Assembly (NCBI GenBank): GCA_020052215.1
Contig: JAGVPN010000132.1
Location: 1-7,864 of the forward strand
Length of the DNA stretch: 7,864 nucleotides
Direction of reading: 5' to 3'
Source: Syntrophobacterales bacterium
GTDB taxonomy: Bacteria; Desulfobacterota; Desulfobaccia; Desulfobaccales; 0-14-0-80-60-11
Below the pieces are notes generated by a model. That model ran no database searches. It had not been told where the DNA came from and was given only the letters and a program-made list of their open reading frames with translations. Both the position numbers and the translations under genes were made by a program. Positions 1 through 5,603 of this stretch are shown here, in pieces. The number at the start of each line of letters is the position of its first letter. Within the stretch, counting starts at the first letter, position 1.

Positions 1-25
1 CAGGAAATGCTGCCCCAGGGCCTTC

Positions 26-532
26 TTAGGCCTCAGGCCCAGACGCAGCAGGAGGGTTTTGGGAGAGAGCGAGGACACTGAGAGCCTTTGCCGCTTTGCG
101 CCGGCGATAGCGCTGGACGATCCACATGGTCAAGAAATAGGCAACGATGGCCGGAGGGATGGCGATGATGACGCCCCCCACCTGCAAGGCCACCCCCCCC
201 TGCCAGAGCACCTGGATCCATGCTTTAAAGCTGTTGGATTCCGGAAAGACCAGGGGCTGGCCGCGATATAACAGGAATTGCCCCACCTTATAGGCGGCCA
301 GATAAAGGGCTGGAGCGGTTAACGGGTTGCCAATCTGAATACCCAAAAAGGCGGTAACCGGCGAAACTCGCAACAGGGCTGCCAGGGACAGGGTGACCAC
401 CGTATGGAAGGGGATGGTGGGGGTGATGCCGATGAACACCCCCAAGGCCATTCCCCAGGCAAGTTTGCGGGGGTCCTCCTGGAGACGGAGGAATTTCAGC
501 CAGTGGTAGCGGAGAAGGCGTCGCAGGGCCAT
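26..532 (-). CDS. DUF2062 family small membrane protein
   Basis: A 168-residue protein of the DUF2062 family, whose members are small inner-membrane proteins without a settled biochemical role. The assignment rests on a basic, aromatic N-terminus, then the family-like stretch with GMALGVFIGITPTIPFHT (about residues 27-44), a second conserved block IQIGNPLTAPALY (65-77), and hydrophobic segments at about 25-57, 73-90 and 113-139. The tail after residue 140 is basic (RYRRRKAAK) and probably cytoplasmic, followed by a low-complexity end. Length fits the family. The ATG at 532 lies only 9 nt after the acyl-CoA ligase stop codon and has no strong ribosome-binding site, so translation is probably coupled to the ligase; this makes it the third gene of the operon. 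In other bacteria DUF2062 domains occur alone or joined to glycosyltransferases, but no such domain is fused here. Family assignment is fairly sure; function is unknown. Confidence 0.85.
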   Translation of the reverse strand: MALRRLLRYHWLKFLRLQEDPRKLAWGMALGVFIGITPTIPFHTVVTLSLAALLRVSPVTAFLGIQIGNPLTAPALYLAAYKVGQFLLYRGQPLVFPESNSFKAWIQVLWQGGVALQVGGVIIAIPPAIVAYFLTMWIVQRYRRRKAAKALSVLALSQNPPAASGPEA

Positions 533-541
533 AGGAAAAGA

Positions 542-2224
542 TTAAGAGGACAAGGCCTGGCTGGCGCCGGTCCCGGCCTCCTTGAGCTCCCGGCGCAGCA
601 CCTTGCCCACCGCGCTTTTGGGCAATTCGGACCGGAACTCGATGATCTTGGGGACTTTATAGACCGCCAGCAAGCCGCGGCAGTGGACCTCGATGTCGGC
701 TGCGGTGAGCGTCGCCCCATCCTGGGGCACGATCACCACTTTCACCGTTTCCCCCCGGTAAGCATCGGGCACTCCCAGGGCTGCGGCCTCTTTGACGCCA
801 GGGTGCTGATAGAGCACCTCTTCCACCTCCCGGGGATAGATTTTGTAGCCCCCGGCGATGATCAGGTCCTTCTTGCGCTCCACGATATAAAAATAACCGT
901 CCTCATCCATCCGGGCAAAATCCCCCGTATGGAGCCAGCCGTCCCTCAGGACCAGGGCGGTCTCTTCAGGGTTCTGCCAGTATCCCTCCATGACCTGGGG
1001 GCCCTGGATGACCAGTTCTCCCACTTCGCCTGCCGGAAGTTCCCGGGCGCCGGTTTCCTGGTCCACCACCTTGGCCTGGGTGCTGGGCAGGGGAATGCCC
1101 ATGCTGCCTGCCGGCCGCTTCCCCCGGACGGGATTGAGATGGGTAATCGGCGCGGCTTCGGTCAGGCCGTAGCCCTCCATCATGGCGCAGCCGCTCAATG
1201 CCTCGAAGCGGTTGCGGACCTCCAGGGGCAAAGGCGCCGACCCGCTGATGCAGGCCCAGAGGGAGGACAGGTCGAGTTTGGGCAGGCGGGGGTCGTTGAT
1301 CAGGGCCACAAAGAGGGTGGGGACCCCGGGCAGCATGGTGGGCCGGTATTTCTGCATGGCCTTGATAAAGCTGTTGATCTCGAAGCGGGGCAGCACAATG
1401 ATCGTGGCCCCCTGGGACATGGGCCAGTTGAGGCAGGCCGTGAGCCCGAAGGAGTGCGAAAAGGGGAGCAGGCCCATGAGGCGTTCAGCGCCGTACCGCA
1501 CCTGGGGCAGCCAGGCGCTGATCTGGGCCACGTTGGCCATGAGGTTGCCGTGGGTCAACCTGGCCGCCTTGGGGGCGCCGGTGGTGCCGCCGGTATATTG
1601 CAGCACCGCCAGGTCCCCGGGTTCCGGCAGAGGCGGGGTGGGGCCAATGGCATGTTTCAATAACTCCCGGAAGGAGCGCCGGTTCGGCCCCGGCTCGAAA
1701 CCCGTGGCCAGGCCATCCCGTCGGGCTTTGAAGGGATAGAGCCAAGAAAGGGGCCAGGGGAGAGCCTCCGCCAGACTGGTGATGATGATCTGGGTCAGAT
1801 CAACCTGAGGGTGAATTTCGGCAAGCCGGGGCAGGAAATGGTCCAGGAGCACCAGCCGCTGGGCGCCGGAGTCGGCCAGTTGATGGGCCAGTTCTTTGGG
1901 GCTCAGGAGGGGATTAAGCATCACCGCCACGGCGCCCAGACGCAGGGCGGCGTTGTAAGCCATCACCAGTTGGGGGCAATTGGGGAGGAAAATGCCCAGA
2001 CGTTCCCCAGGGGCCAGCCCCAGGTTGGCGAGGGCGCTGGCCAGGCTGGCGGTTTGGGCGTTGAGTTCGCCATAGGTGGTGGTCCGGCCGAAAAACACCA
2101 AGGCCGGGGCCTGGGGAGATTGTTCCGCCGCTTGCAGCAACAGCCGGGGCAAGGAGGTGGTGACCGGCCCCACCGTGAGAGGCACTCCCGGGTCATAATG
2201 CGGCGCCCAGGGAAAGGTCATCAT
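542..2224 (-). CDS. Long-chain fatty acid-CoA ligase (AMP-forming, FadD/LcfB-like)
   Basis: Activates a carboxylic acid, most likely a medium- or long-chain fatty acid, to its acyl-CoA through an acyl-adenylate. All core motifs of the adenylate-forming (ANL) superfamily are intact in 560 residues: the phosphate-binding loop YTGGTTGAPKA (210-220), the GSAPLP block (328-333), GYGLTE (351-356), the FACS-like stretch DGWLHTGD to ERKKDLI (428-455), GGYKIYPREVEEVL (458-471), and the C-terminal PKSAVGK, whose K541 should be the adenylation lysine. There is no signal peptide or transmembrane helix; such enzymes are cytoplasmic or peripherally membrane-bound. Two ATGs are adjacent (2224 and 2221). The strong Shine-Dalgarno AGGAGG is 3 nt from the first and 6 nt from the second, so the second may be the true start. 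It overlaps the stop of the upstream isomerase gene and sits 9 nt before the DUF2062 gene. Substrate chain length cannot be read from the sequence; benzoate or other aryl-CoA ligases are the less likely alternative. Confidence 0.93.
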   Translation of the reverse strand: MMTFPWAPHYDPGVPLTVGPVTTSLPRLLLQAAEQSPQAPALVFFGRTTTYGELNAQTASLASALANLGLAPGERLGIFLPNCPQLVMAYNAALRLGAVAVMLNPLLSPKELAHQLADSGAQRLVLLDHFLPRLAEIHPQVDLTQIIITSLAEALPWPLSWLYPFKARRDGLATGFEPGPNRRSFRELLKHAIGPTPPLPEPGDLAVLQYTGGTTGAPKAARLTHGNLMANVAQISAWLPQVRYGAERLMGLLPFSHSFGLTACLNWPMSQGATIIVLPRFEINSFIKAMQKYRPTMLPGVPTLFVALINDPRLPKLDLSSLWACISGSAPLPLEVRNRFEALSGCAMMEGYGLTEAAPITHLNPVRGKRPAGSMGIPLPSTQAKVVDQETGARELPAGEVGELVIQGPQVMEGYWQNPEETALVLRDGWLHTGDFARMDEDGYFYIVERKKDLIIAGGYKIYPREVEEVLYQHPGVKEAAALGVPDAYRGETVKVVIVPQDGATLTAADIEVHCRGLLAVYKVPKIIEFRSELPKSAVGKVLRRELKEAGTGASQALSS

Positions 2225-2226
2225 GG

Positions 2227-2235
2227 CCCTCCTTT
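2227..2235 (-). promoter_or_regulatory. Strong ribosome-binding site of the acyl-CoA ligase, overlapping the upstream stop codon
   Basis: On the minus strand this reads AAAGGAGGG, a near-perfect Shine-Dalgarno sequence. Its first bases overlap the TAA stop (2236-2234) of the SlyD-like gene. Ribosomes finishing the isomerase would therefore expose or hand over directly to this site, a layout typical of translational coupling. It also bears on the start choice: spacing favours the ATG at 2221 over the one at 2224. Confidence 0.75.
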
Positions 2236-2737
2236 AATGCTGGTGGGAGCCTACTTCCTGGCATTCAGAGCAGGTACACAACTCTTGTTCTTTGAGATCC
2301 TCAGGGGTGGCCTCCCGCACCTGGCGGATGGTAAAGGAAACTTCCAGGTCTTTGCCCGCCAGGGGATGGTTAAAGTCGATGAGCACTGATTCGGGCCGCA
2401 CCTCTGCCACGATGAAATACACCACCTGACCGTCTTCGTTTTCGGTCTCAAATACCAGGCCCGGGCGCAACTCCACCTCCGGTCCAAAGTCGGAGCGGGG
2501 GACTTCCATGAGCAGTTCTTCGTCTAATTCGCCGTAGGCCTGTTCGGCCGAGAGGTTGATTACTTTAGCGTCATTTATTTTCATGCCCATCAGGGCTTCT
2601 TCCAGACCCGGAGGCATCGCCCCCCCGCCCATGCAGAAAGAAATCTCCTCCGGCTTCCCATCGGGGGGATAGGTCTCCGCCTCACCCAGGTTGATGAGAT
2701 AATCAATAGTAACAAAAGAAGTTTTATCGATGTTCAT
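2234..2737 (-). CDS. slyD: SlyD-like FKBP-type peptidyl-prolyl isomerase
   Basis: A 167-residue cytoplasmic peptidyl-prolyl cis-trans isomerase and probable folding helper of the SlyD branch. It has the split FKBP domain of that family: an N-terminal FKBP part (about 1-68, with GGGAMPPGLEEALMGM at 37-52), the insert-in-flap chaperone domain (about 69-120, beginning AYGELDEELLMEVPRSDF), then the return to FKBP with DFNHPLAGKDLEVSFTI (121-137), matching the NHPLAG-type signature of SlyD proteins. The tail CTCSECQEVGSHQH (154-167) has three cysteines and two histidines, a short version of the metal-binding tail of SlyD, so nickel or zinc binding is possible. I chose the ATG at 2737 because an AGGAG site lies 6 nt upstream and MNIDKTSFVTIDY is where family proteins begin; the frame is open to an ATG at 2788, which lacks a well-placed ribosome-binding site. 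First gene of a tight three-gene operon with the ligase and DUF2062 genes. Confidence 0.9.
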   Translation of the reverse strand: MNIDKTSFVTIDYLINLGEAETYPPDGKPEEISFCMGGGAMPPGLEEALMGMKINDAKVINLSAEQAYGELDEELLMEVPRSDFGPEVELRPGLVFETENEDGQVVYFIVAEVRPESVLIDFNHPLAGKDLEVSFTIRQVREATPEDLKEQELCTCSECQEVGSHQH

Positions 2738-2870
2738 GGTGTTCTCCTGAGAAAAGCGGCACTTAACCCCTTCAGTTGGGAGTAACATGCCTTATTTGCA
2801 GAACCTCGGCTACCTAACCAGAGGCGGGCCGCCGGATTGAAAGATACCTGCGGCAGGGGCCGGCTCTCCC

Positions 2871-3503
2871 TTAGGGTTTGGTGCCCATGATGATCCGGCC
2901 GGTATTGAGCAGATTGCACGGCACCGTCTGGTGCACGGCAATACCCACGTCTTTCATGACCCGGATGACGTCCAGATCGGTGGTGAAGCCGATGCGGACA
3001 AAAACCGGGGCCATCATGTCCTCGACGCGACCCCAGAGGCTGCCGTTCTGAGAGCGGGTGTGATTAACCACAATGATCTGGCCGCCGGGCTTGACTACCC
3101 GGTGGATCTCCTGGCACACCTTATGGGGATCCTGGACCGTGGTAATCACGTACGCCGCCATGACGAGGTCGAAATGGTTGTCGGGAAAGTTCAGGCGGGA
3201 GGCGTCCATGACGTGAAAGTCGAAGCGGCAGCCGCTGTTGATATTGGTGGCTTTTTCCCGGGCCCGTTCGATCATCGCCCGGGAAATGTCGATTCCCACC
3301 AGCCTGGTCCTCGGGGGGTAAAAATCCAGGGTGGAGCCGGGGCCCACGCCGATCTCCAGGACCTGCTGGTGAGGCTGCCGGGGCACATATTTAAATGCCT
3401 TGCGGCGGCCGGGGCCCAGGAGTTTGCCGAAAACGTATTCGTAAAACGGCGAATAAAAAGAATATAATTGTTCCATATAACGCGGATTTACTTTGCATTT
3501 CAT
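2871..3503 (-). CDS. Class I SAM-dependent methyltransferase, PmtA-like (phospholipid N-methyltransferase?)
   Basis: A 210-residue S-adenosylmethionine-dependent methyltransferase with the full Rossmann-type signature: motif I VLEIGVGPG (48-56) for SAM binding, GIDIS (70-74) with the acidic residue for the ribose, VMDASRLNFPDNHFD (98-112), and VKPGGQIIVVNH (137-148). The N-terminus (YSFYSPFYEYVFGKLLGPGRR, about 13-33) and the YVITTVQDP (118-126) and VNHTR (147-151) pieces resemble bacterial phosphatidylethanolamine N-methyltransferases of the PmtA type, which make mono-, di- and trimethylated phospholipids at the inner membrane. No transmembrane helix is seen, as expected. The ATG at 3503 has AGAGGA about 7 nt upstream. 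A promoter-like sequence lies in the AT-rich gap before it, and 133 nt separate it from the next gene downstream, so it may be its own transcript or head the operon. UbiE/MenG-like methylation of a quinone is a weaker alternative. Methyltransferase: near certain; substrate: moderate. Confidence 0.88.
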   Translation of the reverse strand: MKCKVNPRYMEQLYSFYSPFYEYVFGKLLGPGRRKAFKYVPRQPHQQVLEIGVGPGSTLDFYPPRTRLVGIDISRAMIERAREKATNINSGCRFDFHVMDASRLNFPDNHFDLVMAAYVITTVQDPHKVCQEIHRVVKPGGQIIVVNHTRSQNGSLWGRVEDMMAPVFVRIGFTTDLDVIRVMKDVGIAVHQTVPCNLLNTGRIIMGTKP

Positions 3504-3579
3504 ATGAAATCCTCTTTTAGGATATGGACTGAGCAGCTGGGCTAAAAAAAATCTCGGGCGAATCGGCTAAAAATATCTA

Positions 3580-3609
3580 ATTCTACCCTACAGTCCGTTA
3601 AAAAGTAAA
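3580..3609 (-). promoter_or_regulatory. Putative sigma70-type promoter of the methyltransferase gene
   Basis: On the minus strand TTTACT (3609-3604) and TAGAAT (3585-3580) are separated by 18 nt. The -10 matches the consensus at 5 of 6 positions, the -35 at 4 of 6. It sits in a 109-bp AT-rich gap, unlike the GC-rich surroundings, and would give a leader of about 70 nt before the ATG at 3503. This is pattern matching only. Confidence 0.35.
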
Positions 3610-3612
3610 TCT

Positions 3613-3858
3613 CTAATTTTCTCCGCCGTCCGGCGGCGTGGCTCCGGACCTTACCAACTCCGCCTCCCAGATATCCTGAGCTTGATGGTATTTCAAGAGA
3701 TAGACGCGATCCGCCACCCTGACCTTGAAGCAGAGATGACCTGGAGCCACCCACCGGCCCATGACCTGATGCACTTCCATCCAGGTCCCTTCCCAGGTAA
3801 AACGCCGGGGGCGTTCATGGACTCGAAACCCGGAGTATGTCTCCACCCGGCAATTCAT
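3613..3858 (-). CDS. Small conserved hypothetical protein (81 aa)
   Basis: An 81-residue protein of unknown function. It is rich in aromatic and beta-favouring residues, with regularly spaced tryptophans and short strands (RRFTWEGTWMEVHQVMGRW at 18-36, HLCFKVRVADRVYLLKYH at 41-58, DIWEAELV at 62-69), suggesting a small all-beta cytoplasmic fold. It has no signal peptide, membrane helix or metal motif. The pattern (a strand with FxWxG, then EVxxVxxRW, then a strand pair ending in W) is reminiscent of the small DUF6504-type proteins common in Desulfobacterota and actinobacteria, but I cannot confirm that. The ATG at 3858 is fixed by an in-frame TGA two codons upstream. No good Shine-Dalgarno is visible. 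Codon use matches its neighbours and it occupies a well-bounded gap between a divergent promoter region and the methyltransferase promoter, so I consider it a real gene. It lies 109 nt upstream of the methyltransferase gene on the same strand. Confidence 0.7.
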   Translation of the reverse strand: MNCRVETYSGFRVHERPRRFTWEGTWMEVHQVMGRWVAPGHLCFKVRVADRVYLLKYHQAQDIWEAELVRSGATPPDGGEN

Positions 3859-3879
3859 CGGTCAATGGCTGGTTAAGGC

Positions 3880-3960
3880 GATTTTCAGGAAAAACGGGCT
3901 GGCGCCTACCCCTGAAATCCCGGCCGGCGCCGACTCTCGGTTACAGGCCGGAAACCCGTT
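3880..3960 (-). promoter_or_regulatory. Structured leader of the 81-aa gene with alternative helices (possible attenuator)
   Basis: Read as minus-strand RNA, this stretch holds four complementary pairs: 3960-3955 with 3898-3893 (AACGGG/CCCGTT), 3951-3946 with 3925-3920 (CCGGCC/GGCCGG), 3931-3926 with 3906-3901 (GGCGCC/GGCGCC) and 3919-3911 with 3889-3880 (GATTTCAGG/CCTGAAAATC, one bulge). The second and fourth can form together; the first and third can form together; the two sets exclude each other. A run of five U (3894-3890) follows the first set, as in a terminator. It resembles no riboswitch class I know. A transcript starting near 3957 would lack part of the outermost stem, and GC-rich DNA yields such pairings by chance, so confidence is low. 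Confidence 0.25.
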
Positions 3961-3987
3961 GCAATAGTAACACGAGTAATTTACAAT
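3959..3987 (+). promoter_or_regulatory. fabF: Putative sigma70-type promoter of fabF
   Basis: TTGCAA (3959-3964) and TACAAT (3982-3987) are spaced by exactly 17 nt; the -10 matches the consensus at 5 of 6 positions. Transcription would start near 3994, giving a leader of about 110 nt. The palindrome AATGAATCATT (3991-4001) lies over the expected start site and could be an operator, though I recognise no regulator for it. A minus-strand promoter uses the same DNA. Confidence 0.5.
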
Positions 3988-3992
3988 GGCAA
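3964..3992 (-). promoter_or_regulatory. Putative divergent promoter of the 81-aa gene, overlapping the fabF promoter
   Basis: On the minus strand TTGCCA (3992-3987, 5 of 6 to the -35 consensus) and TACTAT (3969-3964, 4 of 6 to the -10) are also 17 nt apart. The start would be near 3957, with a leader of about 100 nt. The two promoters cover the same 34 bp almost symmetrically, so polymerase probably could not use both at once. Confidence 0.4.
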
Positions 3993-4016
3993 TGAATCAT
4001 TAACGTAATTGTGTAT

Positions 4017-4038
4017 TTGGCTCCCCTCAGGGGGCCAA
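4017..4038 (+). other. Hairpin in the fabF mRNA leader
   Basis: TTGGCTCCC (4017-4025) pairs with GGGGGCCAA (4030-4038) to form a 9-bp stem, with one G-U pair and a CTCA loop. No T-run follows, so it is not a terminator on either strand. The left-arm bases CTCCCC (4021-4026) can also pair with GGGGAG (4087-4092) inside the fabF ribosome-binding site, so the leader could switch between the two pairings. A second small inverted repeat, CAATG-CC-CATTG, lies at 4043-4054. Confidence 0.4.
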
Positions 4039-4104
4039 CAATCAATGCCCATTGCGAGGCGCCCGGAGAATATCGAAATTTAGCCGGGGGAGAGGTTTTT
4101 ATAC

Positions 4105-5421
4105 ATGTCGGTTACAAAAACCATGGGAATGCGGCGGGTGGTAATCACCGGCGTGGGGATGGTGACGTCCATGGGGCTCGATGCGCCCACCGTGTGGAAT
4201 CGCCTACTGGCCGGTGAATCCGGGGTAAGACGCCTGAACCGTTTTAATGCCGAGCTTGTGGAGCGCTACCGCATTCCGGAGGATTTCCCCGTCATCGGCG
4301 GGGCGATGGAGCATTTTGATCTGAAAGAAATTTTGCAGGCCCGGAAAAAAGAAGTCACCAAGGAAGACTTGAAACAAATCAAGTACACCGATCGCTTTAC
4401 CCAGTTTGCCCTGGCCGCCAGCGTGGAGGCGGTGCATGACTCGGCTCTCAACCTGGAGGTGGAGGACCCGGAGCGGGCCGGGGTGATCATTGCCAGTGGC
4501 ATGGGCGGGGTCAGCTCCTGGGAGGATGGGGTCCAGAAACTCTTGGCCGAAGGGGTGCGCCGGGTTTCCCCCTTCCTGGTGCCCAAAATGATTCCCAACC
4601 TGGCCGCGGGCAACGTCTCTATCCGCTTTAAAGCCAAGGGCCCCAATATTGCCCTATCCACCGCCTGCGCCGCCGGGGCCCATGCCATCGGCTTGGCCTA
4701 CCGTTCCATCCAAATGGGGGAAGCTGATCTCATGGCCGCGGGGGGCACCGAGGCCGCGGTGACGATCCTGACCATGACGGCTTTTTACCGCATGGGGGCC
4801 CTGGCCATGGGTTACAATGACCATCCCGAGGGCGCCAGCCGTCCCTTTGATATCAAGCGCTCCGGGTTTGTCATGTCCGAAGGCGCAGGCATCCTGGTCC
4901 TGGAGGAATTGGACCACGCCCTGGCTCGCAACGCCAACATCTATGCGGAAATCGTCGGCTTCGGGATGACCGGCGACGCCCACCACATTACCGATCCGGA
5001 TAAGGAGGGCGCCAAACGCTGCATTCAGCAGGCCATGAAAGACGGTGGCGTCACCTGCGCCGACATTGATTACGTCAACCCCCATGCCACGGCCACCCCG
5101 GTGGGCGATCGCAACGAAACCCTGGCTTTGAAAGAAATTTTTGGCGATCACGCCTCCCGGCTGCTGGTGAGCGGCACCAAGTCCATGACCGGCCACCTGC
5201 TGGGCGCAGCCGGGGCGGTGGAGGCCATTTTTTCCGTCCTGTCCATCCGGGACGGGAAGGTGCCGCCCACCATCAACCTGGACAACCTGGACCCGGCCTG
5301 TGCCGGGCTGGATATCGTCACGGGCCAGGCCCGGTCCGCCGATATCCGCCATGTCCTGTCCAATTCCTTCGGATTCGGCGGCACCAATGCAGCCCTGGTG
5401 TTCAAACGCTATGAAGAGTGA
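4105..5421 (+). CDS. fabF: Beta-ketoacyl-[acyl-carrier-protein] synthase II (FabF)
   Basis: Condenses malonyl-ACP with a growing acyl-ACP in type II fatty-acid synthesis, in the cytoplasm. The 438-residue protein has the complete thiolase-fold KAS catalytic set: C188 in STACAAGAHAIG (acyl-enzyme), H327 in NPHATATPVGD and H364 in SGTKSMTGHLLGAAG, with K359 just before; the C-terminal NSFGFGGTNAALVF signature is present. Against E. coli FabF (413 residues, C163/H303/H340, from memory) it is about 25 residues longer in the N-terminal part: a short N-terminal extension, extra residues around 51-70, and a charged insert at about 80-92 (KKEVTKEDLKQIK) next to the cap region. The ATG at 4105 has GGGGGAGAGG (4086-4095) 9 nt upstream; ATGs at 4123 and 4129 are possible but worse placed. 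It stands alone, without acpP or fabG beside it, so it may be a second, specialised KAS II. It ends before a rho-independent terminator. Confidence 0.95.
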   Translation: MSVTKTMGMRRVVITGVGMVTSMGLDAPTVWNRLLAGESGVRRLNRFNAELVERYRIPEDFPVIGGAMEHFDLKEILQARKKEVTKEDLKQIKYTDRFTQFALAASVEAVHDSALNLEVEDPERAGVIIASGMGGVSSWEDGVQKLLAEGVRRVSPFLVPKMIPNLAAGNVSIRFKAKGPNIALSTACAAGAHAIGLAYRSIQMGEADLMAAGGTEAAVTILTMTAFYRMGALAMGYNDHPEGASRPFDIKRSGFVMSEGAGILVLEELDHALARNANIYAEIVGFGMTGDAHHITDPDKEGAKRCIQQAMKDGGVTCADIDYVNPHATATPVGDRNETLALKEIFGDHASRLLVSGTKSMTGHLLGAAGAVEAIFSVLSIRDGKVPPTINLDNLDPACAGLDIVTGQARSADIRHVLSNSFGFGGTNAALVFKRYEE

Positions 5422-5425
5422 GAAA

Positions 5426-5458
5426 TAGCAGGCAGCGATCAGCTTTTAGCAGGCAGCG
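5426..5458 (+). repeat. Tandem copies of a 21-bp-period repeat (left arm)
   Basis: TAGCAGGCAGCG occurs at 5426-5437 and again at 5447-5458, a 21-nt period, starting 4 nt after the fabF stop codon. The same unit appears in inverted orientation at 5566-5602. These units look like a dispersed intergenic repeat family, but only copies inside this window can be seen. Confidence 0.6.
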
Positions 5459-5592
5459 TTTAGAGGCGGGAGACCATTATAACGCCACGACAAGCCTTGC
5501 CCCTGTATTAAAAAATGTGGGGCGCATTTTATTGCGCCCTTTTATGACCCGATAGCCACTTTTTGCTGGCTGACTGCTAAAAGCTGATCGCT
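5434..5592. repeat. Intergenic element bounded by perfect 19-bp inverted repeats
   Basis: AGCGATCAGCTTTTAGCAG (5434-5452) is exactly reverse-complemented at 5574-5592, enclosing 121 bp with no gene and the fabF terminator. The right arm runs almost to the start codon of the first kinase (ATG at 5604), where no normal ribosome-binding site is visible. It could be a small non-autonomous mobile or REP-like element. No target-site duplication or transposase-type end was recognised. I found no convincing promoter for the kinases within it. Confidence 0.55.
5520..5543 (+). terminator. Rho-independent terminator after fabF
   Basis: GGGCGCA (5520-5526) and TGCGCCC (5533-5539) form a perfect 7-bp GC-rich stem with a 6-nt loop, followed by TTTT (5540-5543). 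A run of six A precedes it (5510-5515), so it could also work on the minus strand. It ends the fabF transcript about 100 nt after the stop codon and separates it from the kinase genes. Confidence 0.8.
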
Positions 5593-5603
5593 AACTGCTG
5601 ACC

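Noticed and set aside
1..25. Start of the window before the DUF2062 stop codon
   Set aside because: Only 25 nt of non-coding or cut-off sequence; no gene, terminator or site can be supported.
404..1663. Long plus-strand open frame of 419 codons opposite the acyl-CoA ligase
   Set aside because: It lies antisense to a gene with complete catalytic motifs. Its product is low-complexity (rich in G, H, Q, P) with no domain, as expected for the opposite frame of GC-rich coding DNA.
2738..2788. Upstream in-frame start (2788) for the SlyD-like protein
   Set aside because: The extra 17 residues do not resemble SlyD N-termini, and the ATG at 2737 has a well-spaced AGGAG.
2831..2864. GC-rich inverted repeat after the methyltransferase stop as a terminator
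   Set aside because: GCCGG/CCGGC with an inner CCTGCGGCAGG palindrome gives only short stems, and no T-run follows on the minus strand, so read-through into the isomerase operon remains possible.
2931..3467. Plus-strand open frame of 178 codons opposite the methyltransferase
   Set aside because: Antisense to intact SAM-binding motifs; no ribosome-binding site or domain.
4011..4217. Small plus-strand open frame overlapping the fabF leader and start
   Set aside because: It overlaps the start of fabF in another frame and has no ribosome-binding site; fabF has a good one at 4086-4095.
5099..5101. HAT instead of HGT after the first FabF histidine block as a damaged active site
   Set aside because: Alanine after the catalytic histidine occurs in many functional KAS enzymes; the histidine itself is present.
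4654..5352. Minus-strand open frame of 232 codons opposite fabF
   Set aside because: Composition is Gly/His/Val-rich without a recognisable motif, and fabF on the other strand is unambiguous.
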